From: Strigamia acuminata
Lineage: Eukaryota > Arthropoda > Chilopoda > Geophilomorpha > Linotaeniidae
DNA: 64,000 bases
NCBI GenBank assembly: GCA_949358305.1
Contig: OX442314.1
Location: 28,505,118 to 28,569,117 of the forward strand
Direction: 5' to 3'
Part shown: piece by piece, positions 1 to 12,249 of the stretch
Layout: every line of letters starts with the position of its first letter
Numbering within the stretch: the first letter of the stretch is position 1
The notes under the pieces: model-generated
Seen by the model: only the letters and a program-made list of their open reading frames with translations
Databases searched by the model: none
Told to the model about the DNA's origin: nothing
Made by a program: the position numbers and the translations under genes

Positions 1-1292
1 GTAAGTGGGTTTCCTATCAGTAATAAAATTCGGAGATTAGCTATAGTTTTGACAAGAGGGACTAAAGAAGTTAAGTTATCCAACTCATTAAAGCTCAAAT
101 CCAAATGCATTAAATTTGGAAATACACGTTGCAACGACTTTTCCGAGGATGAAATTGCTTTAAAGGATAAAAACAAAACATTTGAATTATTATTTCTATT
201 ATACTAGACGCATTCAGGCCGTTGTACTGGGCGCGACATAGCCAGGCGCGACGTCGCTTTTCGAAATGCGTACGCTATTTCAAAGCGACATTTTTAGCGA
301 CATTTTTAGCTGAACTCGTCCTCGTCCACAACGGGTTGTGTCGCGCCACGCTGTTCCGGACCACCGTAAACACAGCATGTTGCGTTTAGGCATTACAAAC
401 AATGTAATGCCGATTGCTAGGCGCAAATCTCAATGTGCGCTTTGCTATGTCGTGCCCTGTACGCATCACCACGCATTCATAGTAATGTTTAGTTGTTTAA
501 ATGAAATCGTCTATTGGACGCTATTTTGCCGGCAGACCCATGTTCAACCAATTTTTTGCGTGTTGTACTGCTGTAAAAATAGCGCCCGCACGATGCTCAA
601 GTCCCATTATCGTGTGGTACTCAGGGCCGTCTTTACACTTTTCAGGACCCTGGGCTAATAAAACTCAGGCGCCCCTTGCCCAGCACTTTTCTGTGCCCGG
701 TGCCCTTCTGTGCCCATCGAGCCCCTGTGCCCGGCGCCTCTGGGCTGCAGCCCAGTTAGCCCAATGGTAAAGGTGGGCCTGGTGGTACTTTCGGTAAAAG
801 TTGCCAATACATTTTATCAGATTGTAAGCCAAGCCCAAATATTTCAGATTCATTAATTTGCTTTCAAAAATCTCATCCAATGAAGTAAATTGATTATATC
901 CAAGTTCTAGAATTTCTACGCTCGCCGGTACGTTTGAATCAGATAGTGAGCTAATGTCATTACAGGAGAGTACTACTGTCTTCATCTCGTTGGAAAATTT
1001 CTTTTTTGGAAACTGGAATTTAAAAATAAAATAAAACCAAATATAAAAACAAATTGCGAACACCTGAACTAAAACATCCTTAAATTCTCTTGAGTAATTG
1101 CAATTTGTACCTTTTTCTTAGTATACGTCAACGAAGCTTTTTTTCCAACTTCTGGCTTTTTGGATGATTCAGCTTTCTTTTGTTCCTTTATTAAAAAAAA
1201 CACAGAATAAGAAGATATATTTCAAAATGCTTGCTTAGTAAGTATGGCGTTTTACTTACAGGTACTAGAAATTGAGCCGGCTTACTGTACAT
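1..1292 (-). CDS. LRRC43-like protein, tandem copy E (partial, runs off the window)
   Basis: Fifth and last copy of the array. Coding exons, in transcript order: 1260-1292, 1111-1185, 811-1012 and 1-157 (this exon continues off the left edge). The start ATG is at 1292; the first exon codes for only 11 residues, shorter than in its sisters. The third exon carries the VEILELGYNQF leucine-rich repeat and ends at an AAAAT|GTATTG donor, as in every other copy. Exon 4 matches the IxxSEKSLQRVFPNLMHL block. The intron between exons 3 and 4 holds two insertions with clean target duplications (217-470 and 622-781), which do not touch coding sequence. Everything after exon 4 lies outside the window, so intactness cannot be judged. 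Confidence 0.7.
217..470. mobile_element. MITE with 9-bp target duplication
   Basis: A 254-bp insertion flanked by the direct repeat ACGCATTCA (208-216 and 471-479). The ends form an imperfect inverted repeat, GGCCGTTGTACTGGGCGCGACATAGC against GGTGATGCGTACAGGGCACGACATAGC. The equivalent intron of copy D has the uninterrupted target site. A 9-bp duplication with GG termini fits Mutator- or Merlin-like transposition; the superfamily is inferred. It has no coding capacity. Confidence 0.75.
622..781. mobile_element. hAT-type MITE, family 1
   Basis: A 160-bp element starting CAGGGCCGTCTTTACAC and ending GGTAAAGGTGGGCCTG. It is flanked by the perfect 8-bp duplication GTGGTACT (614-621, 782-789). 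The CAGGG terminus and 8-bp duplication are typical of hAT elements. A second copy lies at 26690-26833 with a different 8-bp duplication. Confidence 0.85.
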
Positions 1293-1760
1293 TTTTCACG
1301 AAATACCTGGGCACTAAAACCACCTTTTTAAATTCATGGTAACTTTACAAATAACTTTTCAACTCAAAAGAAAAATTCCCCATTGGTAAAATCCCTGAAC
1401 TAAATACACAAACTAAATTAGAATAAAAATGTGTCTCGCCATGATCGGTACTTTTAAAGAAATGACACCAGAGGGACCAGGCCATACCTAAGAGCTACAG
1501 ACAGACCGAATCCCCTTGGCTTTCTTGTAAGTTGGTGATAAAATAGAAATAAAAACAGAACTTATGTATTTTATAAATTCTTTTTCAGTTTTAATTAACG
1601 GAAAATTGAGAATAATTTTTTGTTGGTTCTGAATAAAGAAAACATATTTGATAATTGATAAACGCCAAATATTTTAGACGCTTCACAATAATTCTGTGTC
1701 CGAAGCTCATTTAACCATAAATAAACCCAAATTAGTCAGTCAAAAGTTGGATACAAAAAG

Positions 1761-4700
1761 TCATTCATAAGTTTGCCTGTAGACGGCAAGCACAATATTG
1801 CAAGTAATCGGATTCGACGTATCGGCCGTGCCCTGGCTTCCATCATTTACTGAAATTACATTGATTAAAACAACTGGAAAATTACGCCATTTTAAATCAC
1901 TCCAAACACAACTGAACGACACTTACTCGTAATATAATTCCCGCTTTCCGCAAACTAAAAATTCAAATGTAACTGTTATTCAACACCAAATTGATCGCTT
2001 TTTTCTGAGTATTACGACATTTGAACGAACTTACCTCAAGGTTTTCTTGTGATTTGGACTTCTTTACGTTAGTCCAATCGATATGAATTTCCGGTTTGTC
2101 CATCAATTGAGAAAGCGGAATATAAAACTCTGCTCGAGAACCCTAAAAATCAAAAAATAAAATATAAAAATTAAAATATAAAAATCTCAATAATTGCTTC
2201 GAGACCTTTGCGTCATCAATAATATTAACAACCAGCGAAGTGGAAAATAATCTTTTCAAAATTCTGCAATTTTTTGCCGGTATAAGAAACACGTCGTTAA
2301 ACTCGATGGGATTGGCCCCCGGTCGTTGTTGTGTAGAATGCGTAGAAACTTCTCTTTCAACGATGGTCATTCTGCTGACCGTGCGCGATGCCAAAATGTC
2401 AGAACCATGTGGAGAACTTGGTAAAATTTCTACAGGATCCTGTATTTGCCACGTGTATTCAACGCGATAATAATTAACGATAGGTTTCACCACCCCTATT
2501 TGCTTTTTGGCAAGCTGTTATATAAAAATTACTATTTTTTTACGTTTGTTTTATGTAAATATACGTAAGCTTATATTTATAGTAGTGTAGGCCTACACCA
2601 GCGCTTCCCAAACCATATAATTTTTTGTCCCAATGTATTATGGTCCTGGAAAAAAAAATTTCAATACTGGGATTTGTTTAAAAACACTGGTACTCGTAAG
2701 GTTAGGTTCAATGACTAAGCGCGGAATAGTTTTTCACGCTTATTCGTTCCGCGCCAGTTATTGTAACCCGACAGTGTAGGCTGCGTAGCCTGGACAGTTT
2801 GGAGGGCCTGATTTGGTCCCGCCCAATACCCAGCAATATTAAATCTGTGGTGACCACGAGGTCACAAAAGTGTTTTAATTAGTTATGACTTAATAAATAG
2901 TGATTTTAGTATTCATAATAAATTGATTGTCAGATTACTGCGGGAAAACTAGCTATACTAGTTTTACCGTTTCTGCAGGATTGACGTAATGACGTCATAA
3001 ATTTGCATAATTCTCCGAATTTATGCGAATACGTCATTTCCGGTCCAGCAAGTATTTAAACCCGTGTCTGACCGGAAACCCCCACTTTATAGATACCAGA
3101 GCAACATTAGCATCACCACCTCACCGTCAGGCCGTTTTACCGGATTGATAGAGGATCGATGCCCGTTGCCAATTACATCTATAAATCAGAAGTCACAGAT
3201 ATTATCGTAGCTATACTACGATTGTAATATCTCCCGAAGCGAAGCGTTTGCGAACACGTGTTTCGTCAGACGCCATTACCCTAGACAACAGAAGCCACGT
3301 GTAAGACTGCCGTGCAGCAACAAATCGTATCCGCCGACAAGAATCCGAGACCACAACATTGTTAAGTATTATTTGTATTATTACAAGTGTGAAATAAAAG
3401 TGTGTTATTTGTAAAATATTGCGTATAAGTTTATTTACCGGAACCAAGGTTACGACAAATCTCCTCTCCCATCCGGACATTCCATAGACCGGACAAGTTT
3501 CTGGGTCCCATCCTATGTCCGGGCTACACAGCCTACCGTACTGCCTTGAACAATGGCCCGGGCGTTTAATTTTTTTTTCGACTCGCCCGCCACGCGCTTA
3601 TTCAAAACCAGACGATTACTTAAGCCAGGCCTCTATCTAAAAAAAAAGTTGCTGACTCCGAACGTTTCGTTTGTTGAGGTTTCGTCCGTCGAAGTTTCCT
3701 CCAAAAGGCTACTAAAAACCGTTTTTAATAACCGTTTTTAAAGTATTTTCCCATTAACCCGGCGTTTATTTGAGGCAGGTTTAATTGCGCCCGGCCATTG
3801 TTCAAGGCAGTACGGTATACTGTTTATACAGGGTGGAAAAAAAGTCTGATCCCCTCAAATCTTTTCTGAGCAATTGCATCTAGGCCAACTTTGATGAAGC
3901 GATCGTATAGGAAGTTGGGTGAAAGCAATCCAATGATGTCATCAAATTTGACCTTGAAGGCCATTTTCAAGGTCATTCACTTGCTAACTTCTAAACCGAT
4001 CAGGTTAGAGCAAAATTTCTAATTACAAAGTTGTAGAGCACCATCAAACTAGTACTATCCAATTCATCTTAGTCACCTAAAGTTAAATGTTTTCGTTTTA
4101 AATGAAAACAAATCAGCTAAAATAAAGCCAGCCATTGTGACAAAACTTAAATTTCTACTAAAAAAATACTGAATTACTTAAATAAACGTTTTTAAATGTG
4201 CATTATTATGCAAGTAAACAAGAAAAACCACTGCCTTTTTTTAATGCCTCAATAATTATTTTATCACAAGAATAAAAAATTTCATTTTTCCTGAATTTTT
4301 TCTGATTTGTCTCCTTTTTAAAAAAAAACATTTAACTTAAGATGACTAAGATAAGTTGGATAGTACTAATTTGATGGTTCTCTACAACTTTGTAATTGGA
4401 AATTTTGCTCTAACCTGATTGGTTTAGAAGTTAGCAAGTGAATGACCTTGAAAATGCCCTTCAAGGTCAAATTTGATGACATCATTGGATTGCTCTCACC
4501 CAACTTCCTATACGATCGCTTCATCAAAGTTGGCCTAGATGCAATTGCTCACGAAATATTTAGGGTGGTTCAGACGTTTGGGACACCCTGCCTGTATAAC
4601 TTATAGACCAGTTATCTAATAGTGCTTTAGCGCTACCAGTAGAGTAGCGAACGACCACTTTGAGAAGCGCTGTTTCTGTAATGACCTACTTTTTTTTGTA

Positions 4701-6470
4701 AATAAATAAATAAATAAATACCACTGTGCCAGCAGCCGTCACAGGTTTTGCTATTTGACTAAAAGGTTTGATTGACAGTTGGATGACGTTAACCTTTATA
4801 GCTGCTGAAATTGCTTCAAATTTGCCTCCTTTAAGCATCCAAAGGGAGTACATTAGCATTTCTTTACGGTGAACCGCAATTTCATCCAAATTCGCCAAAT
4901 GTTGACAGTTGGATAGAACAAAACCACGATAACCACTAGCAAACTAAAAAAGAAATAAAAGTTTTCACCGGTAGTGCAGATTACCCGTAACTGTGCATTG
5001 TGTTTTAGGTGTTTGTGTTTTGTGATGTCACTTCTTCGAATGTTTGTGTTTATTGGCTTAAAATTAAAAACACACCAAAACATGGCAGAATTAAGCGCAA
5101 TCTAAAACTACAAGCACTTTTTGAATGCTGCTAGTATTGTTTGCTATTGGTATTAATTATTTTCAATTATCCTCAGTTAGTATCAACTAATTATTGTTAC
5201 TTTTCATAAATAAATGTCCACACATCACTTTGATTAATAAACAAACCGGCATAATGTCCAAATAGTTTTAGATTACACACAAACGCTACACGCTGAATTT
5301 CACCCGCATGAATCCCACAATACAATACAAACTCAATATTATTAACAAACCCATAATAATTATACAAACAAACTCTCTAATTACAATTACAAAAATCTAC
5401 CAATACTGAGCTTAATTTTCATTACTTACCGTAAGTGGGTTTCCTATCAGCAATAAAATTCGGAGATTAGCTATAGTTTTCACAAGAGGGACTAAAGCAG
5501 ATAAATTATCCAACTCATTAAAGCTCAAATCCAAATGCATTAAATTTGGAAATACACGTTGCAACGACTTTTCCGAGGATGAAATTGCTGTGAAGGATGA
5601 AAACAAAACATTTGAATTATCATTTCTATTATACTAGACCAGGGGTCGGCAACCTTTTGAGACGGAAGAGCGAAAAGTTACACTTTACAAAATTTCCCAG
5701 TTTTTAAAGAGCCACTAACATTTTTGTTTCAATATTATGGTATTACATTATTGTATCGAAAGAGCCGCAGGTTGCTGACCCCTGTACTAGACGCATTCAT
5801 AGCAATGTTTAGTTGTTTAAATGAATTCGCCTATTGGACGCTATTTTGCCGGCAGACCCATGTTCAAACAATTTTTTGAATGATGTACTGCTGTAAAAAT
5901 AGCGACCGCACAATGCACAAGTCCCATTATCGTGTGGTACTTCCGGTAAAAGATGCCAATACATTTTATCAGATTGTAAGCCAAGCCCAAATATTTCAGA
6001 TTGATTAGTTTTCTTTCAAAAATCTCATCCATTGAAGTAAACAGGTTATATCCAAGTTCTAGAATTTCTACTGTCGTCGGTACTTCGGCTTCGGCATCAG
6101 ATAGAGAGTCAATGTCAGCACAAGACAGTACAAGTGTTTTCATCTTGTTGGAAAAATCCTTCTTTGTGAGCTGGAATTATAAAATAAAATAAAAACAAAC
6201 TAAATCCAATATATAAAACCAAATTGAGAACACGTATACTAGAACTCCTCCTGAAATGTCTTCTGTAATTGACATGTTTACCTGTTTTGGATATTTCAAA
6301 GCAACATCTTTTCCAGGTTCAGACTTTTTGGTTACTTCCGTTTTTTTTTCCTCCTTTTTTAAAAAGAAAAATAGAAAAATATATTTTTATAGCTGCTTAT
6401 TTACGAAGTATTGTGTTGTACTTACGGGTAAAACAGATTTAAGCTGTGTACCAGCCTTCTTACTAGCCAT
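1761..6470 (-). CDS. LRRC43-like protein, tandem copy D (412 aa)
   Basis: Exons: 6426-6470, 6282-6353, 5963-6170, 5430-5587, 4722-4943, 2206-2514, 2035-2142, 1927-1954, 1761-1849. The total is 1239 nt, all phases match, and the frame is open from ATG at 6470 to TGA at 1761-1763. Intron 5 is about 2.2 kb, against about 0.2-0.6 kb in other copies, because a stack of mobile elements (2772-4594) sits in it. The exon 5 donor (GTG|GTATTT) lies close to that insertion, so splicing of this copy is the least certain. Exon 3 is 6 nt longer than in the sisters because an Ala-Glu pair is repeated. Exon 8 (FAESGNYIT) has diverged from the DEDAKKYIT form. Likely role as for copy A. Confidence 0.72.
2846..3457 (+). 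mobile_element. Candidate solo LTR
   Basis: A 612-bp segment that begins TGTGGTGACC and ends TACGACA, flanked by the 4-bp repeat AATC (2842-2845, 3458-3461). Inside are a TATA-like TATTTAAA near 3052 and an AATAAA signal near 3393 followed by GT-rich sequence, the order expected for U3-R-U5 on the plus strand. There are no internal retroelement genes next to it. Solo-LTR status is inferred from ends and signals only; I see no second copy in the window. Confidence 0.55.
3536..3815. mobile_element. Mariner-type MITE (GGCGTTTAA family)
   Basis: A 280-bp element with inverted ends CCGTACTGCCTTGAACAATGG and its complement CCATTGTTCAAGGCAGTACGG, inside a TA target duplication (3534-3535, 3816-3817). 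The interior has CGGGCGTTTAATTTTTTTTTC, shared exactly with the truncated copy at 54046-54302. A much shorter relative is at 20887-20972. Confidence 0.8.
3829..4594. mobile_element. Tc1/mariner-type foldback MITE
   Basis: A 766-bp element bounded by TA, with ends CAGGGTGG... and ...ACACCCTGCCTG. The two arms (about 3829-4110 and 4325-4594) are long diverged inverted copies of each other; for example TAGGAAGTTGGGTGAAAGCA near 3910 faces its complement near 4500. The central part is AT-rich with no ORF. It sits in intron 5 of copy D. Confidence 0.75.
5640..5784. mobile_element. hAT-type MITE, family 2 (CAGGGGTCGGCAACC)
   Basis: A 145-bp element with ends CAGGGGTCGGCAACCTTTTG and CAGGTTGCTGACCCCTG, flanked by the perfect 8-bp duplication TACTAGAC (5632-5639, 5785-5792). 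It lies in intron 3 of copy D. A truncated relative begins at 53964. Confidence 0.88.
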
Positions 6471-7009
6471 TTTTCACTACGTAACAAGGCACTTTAACTA
6501 TAAATGCTTTTTGAAGCTCATAGTAACACTAAAAATAATTTTTGAACTCAGAAGAAAAAAATCCCCATTGATATAAATCCCTGAACTAATTACACGAAGG
6601 AACTTAGAATAAAAATGTCTCCAGCCCAGACCAGACCAGTACTTTCAAAAACTGAAACCAGGGGGAAGCATCTTATCCTACAACTACAGACAGACCAAAC
6701 CCCCAGCTAAATGAGCAACTCTACGTGTCCACAGTGTCCACAATCTGTGTACGTGTCATGGCGGTTGTTTTGCCTCGCATAGAAGTGAATTAAAAGTAAT
6801 TAATTTAAAAAATGTAATTAATGTGGCTTGGCGAAATAAAATGTCGGTTTTTTGATAAATGATAAGTTGCGGAATTTATTTTAGAATAAAACAAAGACAA
6901 CACGTTTGATATTTGATAAACCCAAAACATATTAAGATGCTCGTCGTTCATTATCAGTCGTCCTTCGTTATTTCATTGATCAATCGAAACATTGAAAATA
7001 ATAAGTCAC

Positions 7010-9408
7010 TCATAAGTCATAAGTTTGTCTGTAGATTGCAACAACAATTTTGCAAGTAATCGGATTTGATTGAGCGTAGTTGCCCTGATTTCCATCATAA
7101 ACTAAAATATATTGATTAAAACACATTTTTGACTCCATTTTAACTGTACCAACCGAACAGAAAGATACTTACTCGTAATATATTTCATGGCCTCCTCATC
7201 CTAAAATTTACATTCATCAATTAAACTTTAAAAAAAATTCAATTGATTAATATTTAATCTAACGATAATTTTATGAACCAAACCAGAATGTTTTCTTGAG
7301 ATATAGGCCTCGGTATGTTAGTCCAATTAACACAAATTTCCGGTTGGTCGACCAATTCGTTAAGCGGAATATGAAACTCTGCTCGAAGACCCTAAAAACC
7401 AAAAAAATATGAAAAACATAAAAACAACTCAATAATCGCATCGAAACCTTTGAATCATCCAGAATACAAACAGCCAGCGGAGTTGAAATGAGTCTTTTAA
7501 AAATTCTGCAATTTTTTGCGCGTATAAGAAACACGTCGTTAAATTCGATGGGATCGGCCCACGGTCGTGGCGGCGTAGAATGCGACGAAACTTCCACTTC
7601 CGTATCCGTTCTACTTCCTGTGAGCGAACAATTTGTGGGACTTGTTGCTAAAACTTCTGCAGCAACTGTCGAAATTCTTTTTTCGTGCATTTGCCAGGTG
7701 TATTCAATGCGATAAGAAGCCCCAATTTTGGCCGACGCTTGCTGCTTTTTGGGAACAAGCTGCAATCGCGAAAAATGCAATTTTTACGTTTGTTTTCTGA
7801 AAATATATACGGGGTGAGTAAAAAAAGCTGGACACACACACATCTTTTTTTTGTTTTGATTTTTGGATAATTTTAGAATTGATATATCTTCAGTCATTTT
7901 CGAGAAAAAGGTGTGTCCAGACTTTTGACTCGCCATGTATACTTTAGGCCTATTGTAGTGTTTGTGATTATTACTGCTGTGGTTGGGCGTTTTGTTGTTT
8001 GAGAAAAAGGTACGATGGACAGTTGGACGACGTTAACCTTTATAGCTGCTGAAATTGCTTCAAATTTGCCTCCTTTCAGCATCCAGATGGAGTACATTGA
8101 CATTTCTTTACGGTAAACCGCAATTTCATCCAAATTCGCCATATGTTGACAGTTGGATAGAGTATAACCACGATAACCACTAACCAACTATAAAAGAAAT
8201 AAAAAATTTCACCGGTAGTGCAGGTTACCCGTAACTGTGCATTGTGTTTTAAGTGTTTGTGTTTTGTGATGTCACTTCTTCGAATGTTTGTGTTTATTGG
8301 CTTAAAATTAAAAACACACCAAAACATGGCAGAATTAAGCGCAAAAAAGTTAGAATTTGCAAAACTTACCGTAAGTGGGTTTCCTATCAGCAATAAAATT
8401 CGGAGATTAGCTATAGTTTTCACAAGAGGGACTAAAGCAGATAAATTATCCAACTCATTATTGCTCAAATCCAAATGCATTAAATTCGGAAATACACGTT
8501 GCAACGACTTTTCCGCAAAAGAAATAGCTGTTGAAAAATCAAAAAAAAAATTATACAAAGAATTATAGAGGCTTAGTTATAGCATATACGAGGCGTATTG
8601 TGTTGTACATCCGGGAAAAGATGTCTATACATTTTATCAGATTGTAAGCCAAGCCCAAATATTTCAAGTTCCATAGTTTCCTTTCAAAAATCTCATCCAG
8701 TGAAGTAAATAGGTTATATCCAAGTTCTAGAATTTCTACTGTCGCCGGAACTTCGGCATCAGATAGTGAGTCAATGTCAGCACAAGACAGTACAAGTGTT
8801 TTCATCTTGTTGGAAAAATCCTTCTTTGTGAACTGGAATTTCAAAATAAAATATAAAGATATAAAATAAGGGGCCGTCCATAAATTACGTAAAGCTGATT
8901 TTTCGATTTTTAGACCCCCTACCCCTCCCCTGTAACAAGGTCGTAACAAATCCACAAACCCCCCTATAATATTACGTAACAAAACTGACTACTCCCCCCC
9001 CCCCCCCCAAAAAAAAAAAAAAAATTTATACAAGCTGATAATACAAAATATTACAAAAATTTAAAATTTTTTACAAAAATTTAATATTTTTTGCTGTGTT
9101 CGTATTCCAAAGACATTTCCATTTTTACCGGTCACAGTAAGCGGTCGAAAGGCCTTTGGAATACTAACACGAGTATTAAATACAAACTCCGTCTTCTGTA
9201 ATTGTCACTTTACCTTTTTCGTAGCATATTTCAAATCAGACTCTTTGTCTTTTTCAACTTCCGGCTTTTTGGGTAATTCAATTTTCTTGTTCGCCTATAT
9301 TTAAAAAAAAATAAAAAAATACTTTATTAACTGCTTATTTACTAAATTTGATATTGTACTTACAGATGTAAAAGATTGGCCCTTTGGCAAAGTCTTCTTA
9401 GTATTCAT
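7010..9408 (-). CDS. LRRC43-like protein, tandem copy C (412 aa)
   Basis: Exons: 9364-9408, 9214-9294, 8631-8832, 8370-8527, 7975-8187, 7448-7759, 7284-7391, 7173-7200, 7010-7101. They sum to 1239 nt with every phase consistent. The protein starts MNTKKTLPKG. Exon 3 carries LSCADIDSLSDAEVPATVEI and exon 4 the FAEKSLQRVFPNL block. The C-terminus reads NPITCKIVVAIYRQTYDL, two residues longer than copies A and D. Exon 4 and its flanks are nearly identical to copy D exon 4, pointing to recent duplication or gene conversion between these neighbours. Intron 2 contains a GC-rich repeat ending in a C-run/A-run (8869-9025) and intron 5 a small MITE (7808-7939). Confidence 0.75.
7808..7939. mobile_element. 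Small mariner-type MITE in intron 5 of copy C
   Basis: The segment CGGGGTGAGTAAAAAAAGCTGGACACAC... ends ...GTGTGTCCAGACTTTTGACTCGCCATG, and the two ends are inverted copies, with TA on each side. The same element sits in the same intron of copy A (about 13406-13912), where a second insertion has opened it. Confidence 0.65.
8869..9025. repeat. Dispersed repeat with C-run and A-run
   Basis: It begins GGGGCCGTCCATAAATTACGTAA, contains a second TTACGTAACAAAA further in, and closes with a run of about 15 C followed by about 17 A. It is intronic in copy C and absent from the other copies, so it inserted after the array formed or was lost elsewhere. I cannot assign it to a superfamily with confidence. 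Confidence 0.5.
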
Positions 9409-9881
9409 TTTTCATTAAATAAGTGGACACTACATTTATAATTGCCGTTTCAAAACCACGGAAACACTAAAATTTAAATTCTTTAAACCAGAAGTAAAAA
9501 AAAACCCATTAGCAAAATCCCTGAACTGTATTACACAAATAAACTTAAAACTAGAATATAATTGTCGTCCATGAAAAACGCTTTCAAAGAAAGAAACCAG
9601 GGGGAAGCACGACTTACCCAAAAGCTAGAGACAGACCGAAGTTGGCTGCCCCTTGGGCCCTTGGCTCGCTCGCATTGCTCTACAATTCTGTGTGTGGGGA
9701 TGGAAAAAAGAAATGGAGTACAGTTACTAATTTATTTCACAAATTTCAATATGTTGGTCAATTTAATAAACGTCAATATTAATAGACAAGAATGTTGCAA
9801 ATATTTTTTTTGGTGCTGCAAAAAGAAGAAATACATATTCCTGTTCAAATTGACCAACCAAATCATCGACTTCATGAAAAC

Positions 9882-12249
9882 TCATTCAATATGTTGCCTA
9901 TGCAGACTGATTACCATCTTGCAAGTAATCGGTTTAGCCATTACGTTCCCAGCAGTAGGATATACTGAAATTGCAATGATTACAAGACTCAAACTCATTT
10001 CTTTTGACGCCATTTTACTTACTCGTTTCACATTTCACACCAACCGGATCCTAAAATTAAAATTTAAAGATCAAAATTAAAAAATTAAAATTAAAATAAA
10101 ACACTAATTCTGTTTTTACACGTTAGATGTTAGAGGTGCTTGCGTTTTTGTTTTGCGCTGTTAAAAAACACTTAAAACAGAAAATCTTTATAAAAAAAAC
10201 ACAAAAAAAAACGTGTTAAATCAAAATAAATCGTGTAAAAACGGAATTGTGTGTATTTTAATATCGCAACCAACAAAAATCATTTCTTGCGACTTCTGCT
10301 CGTGCGAGTGCCAGTCAATGTGAATTTCCGGTTTGTCCATCAAATCCACGAGCGGAACATGAAACTCTGCTCGAACACCCTAAAACCAGAAAAATTAAAT
10401 TAAATTAAATTAAATTAATTGCATCAAAACCTTTATATCGTCCAGAACAAAAACAGCTAGTGGTGACATTAATAGCTTTCTAAAAGCCTTCGAATTTTTT
10501 GAATGTATGTGAAACGTGTCATTAATCTCGATTGTTTCTGCCCACAGCTTTGGCGGCGTCGAATGTGACGAAAGGAAGTCTTTGTGCTCATTCATCTTGA
10601 TCATTTCGACCGCGACCGAGGTTTGGAAGTCGGAATCACCTTTGGGACTTGACGGGACCTCAGTAGTCGAAAGATTCGAAATATTCGAAGTTGGTGGGTC
10701 GGTTGTGTGCCACGTGTATTCGACGCGATAAGTAACGACCTGTTTGGAATATTCTGCTTTTTTGTGAAGCTGTAACGTGAAAAAGGCAATTTTTTAAACC
10801 TAGAAAATTGGATTAATTGTCAATTATTATTATTACCACAGTTATGTCGCTGGCATGATGAACGAAAGGGTGGATTGTCAGTTGGAGCACCTTAACCTTT
10901 ATAGTGGCTGCGGTGGCTTCGAATTTTCCTCCTTTCATCAACCAGTTGGCGTAAAGCAGCACTTCCTTGCGGTAAATTGGTGACTCGTCCAAATTCACCA
11001 GGTGTTGACAGTTGGAGATAACATACCCTCGATAACCACTAACCAACTACGAAAAATGATGGTGGATGAGGTAAATTCAGGTAGATATGCTTTAGTATAG
11101 TCGCAGAGCAACTAAATGAAGATGAATGAAGATGAATAACATATATTCCAACATAAAACATACGGTCCACACTAATGAAGCGACATTTCATCGGACCGAC
11201 AATTCATTGGCCAAAATCTCATCGGGCGCCAATTGCGATGTGGTGCAACATTCGTCCGCTCGATGAAGTGTCGCCCTCATTCAGTACAGTTTTCATTCCT
11301 TACCGAACATGGGTTTCCAAGTAGCAATAAAATTCGAAGACTAGATATAGTTTTGATAAGAGCAATTAAATTCGGTAAATTATCCAACTTATTATAGCTC
11401 AAATCCAAATGAATTAAATGTGGAAAGACACGTTGCAACGACTTTTCCGAGGATGAAATACTTGAAATAGCTGTTGTTGAAGAAATAAAGAAACATAATA
11501 GAAAGAATTAGGCTTATCAAGAGTAGAGGGAGTTGTTACATGCTGTACTAATGTAAAATTAGCGCCCGCATGATGCACAAGTCCCGTTACCCCGCGGTAC
11601 TTCCGGTAAAAGCTGCCTATACATTTTAACAAATTGTAGGCCAAACCCAAATATTTAAGATGATGTAACTTTCTTGAAAAAATCTCATCCATTGAAGTAA
11701 ATTGGTTATATCCAAGTTCTAGAATTTCTGAATTTCCCGGTATGTTCACATCGGACAGTGAGTCTATGTCACTGCAAGACAGTATTACTGTCTTCAACTT
11801 GCCAAAATCCTTCTTTTGTAACTAAAGTTTAACAAAAAATATGATAATTTAATAATGGTTAATTTTACTGTTCCAGCTCTTTGACATTTTACCCTTTTGC
11901 TAGCATATTTCAAAATTCCCACGTCTTTATCAGATTTTTCTTTTGACTTCTTCTCGACAAAAGAAGAAGCTTTCTTTAAATTGAATATTGAATATTGTTA
12001 TTAAAAAAAATAAAAAAATAAATAAATAAACAAACAAAGATACACTTTCCAGCTGATTTTTTTTACTATGATATTGTACTTACATCCTTTAGTGTAACTT
12101 TCTTTAGGTTGAATATTGTTATTTAAAAGTAAATAAATAAATAGATATATAAGTATTAAAGATGCACTTCCCAACTGATTTTTTACTAAAATTTTATACT
12201 TAACAGCAGACACAGGTTCAACCTTTCGTGGAGCCTTCTTAGTAAACAT
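9882..12249 (-). CDS. LRRC43-like protein, tandem copy B (418 aa, most diverged)
   Basis: Exons: 12205-12249, 11893-11973, 11623-11821, 11304-11470, 10837-11046, 10431-10769, 10275-10379, 10023-10050, 9882-9964. The total is 1257 nt with no internal stop. This copy differs most. Exon 3 is one codon shorter, exon 4 has three extra codons (SIS), exon 6 is nine codons longer and rich in Ser/Arg/Pro, and the PxWAD motif is replaced by LWAETIEIND. The last exon keeps KPITCKMVIS but ends HRQHIE. The intact frame despite this divergence argues for a maintained protein, not a pseudogene. The intron 1 region has duplicated TTTCTTTAGGTTGAATATTG blocks, so the exon 2 boundary is less sure. Confidence 0.68.

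Larger units (their letters stand above)
2772..3820. mobile_element. Pogo-like MITE broken by two later insertions
   Basis: The left end CAGTGTAGGCTGCGTAGCC (2772) is matched, in reverse complement, by CCGGGCTACACAGCC-TA...TACTG at 3519-3820 once the 280-bp element at 3536-3815 is set aside. The body also holds the LTR at 2846-3457. A relative with intact ends and a TA duplication is at 24509-24816. This outer element is the oldest layer of the nest in intron 5 of copy D. Confidence 0.5.

Noticed and set aside
665-1063. A 132-aa ORF ending in AAAQRRRAQGLDGHRRAPGTEKCW
   Set aside because: The first part is exon 3 of copy E; the tail is read-through of the splice donor into the hAT MITE at 622-781.
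5930-5960. Extension of LRRC43-like exon 3 through FYRKYHT before splicing
   Set aside because: The CGGAA|GTACC donor gives the wrong phase for exon 4 in every copy; AAAAT|GTATNG gives the right phase and proper leucine-rich-repeat spacing in all five.
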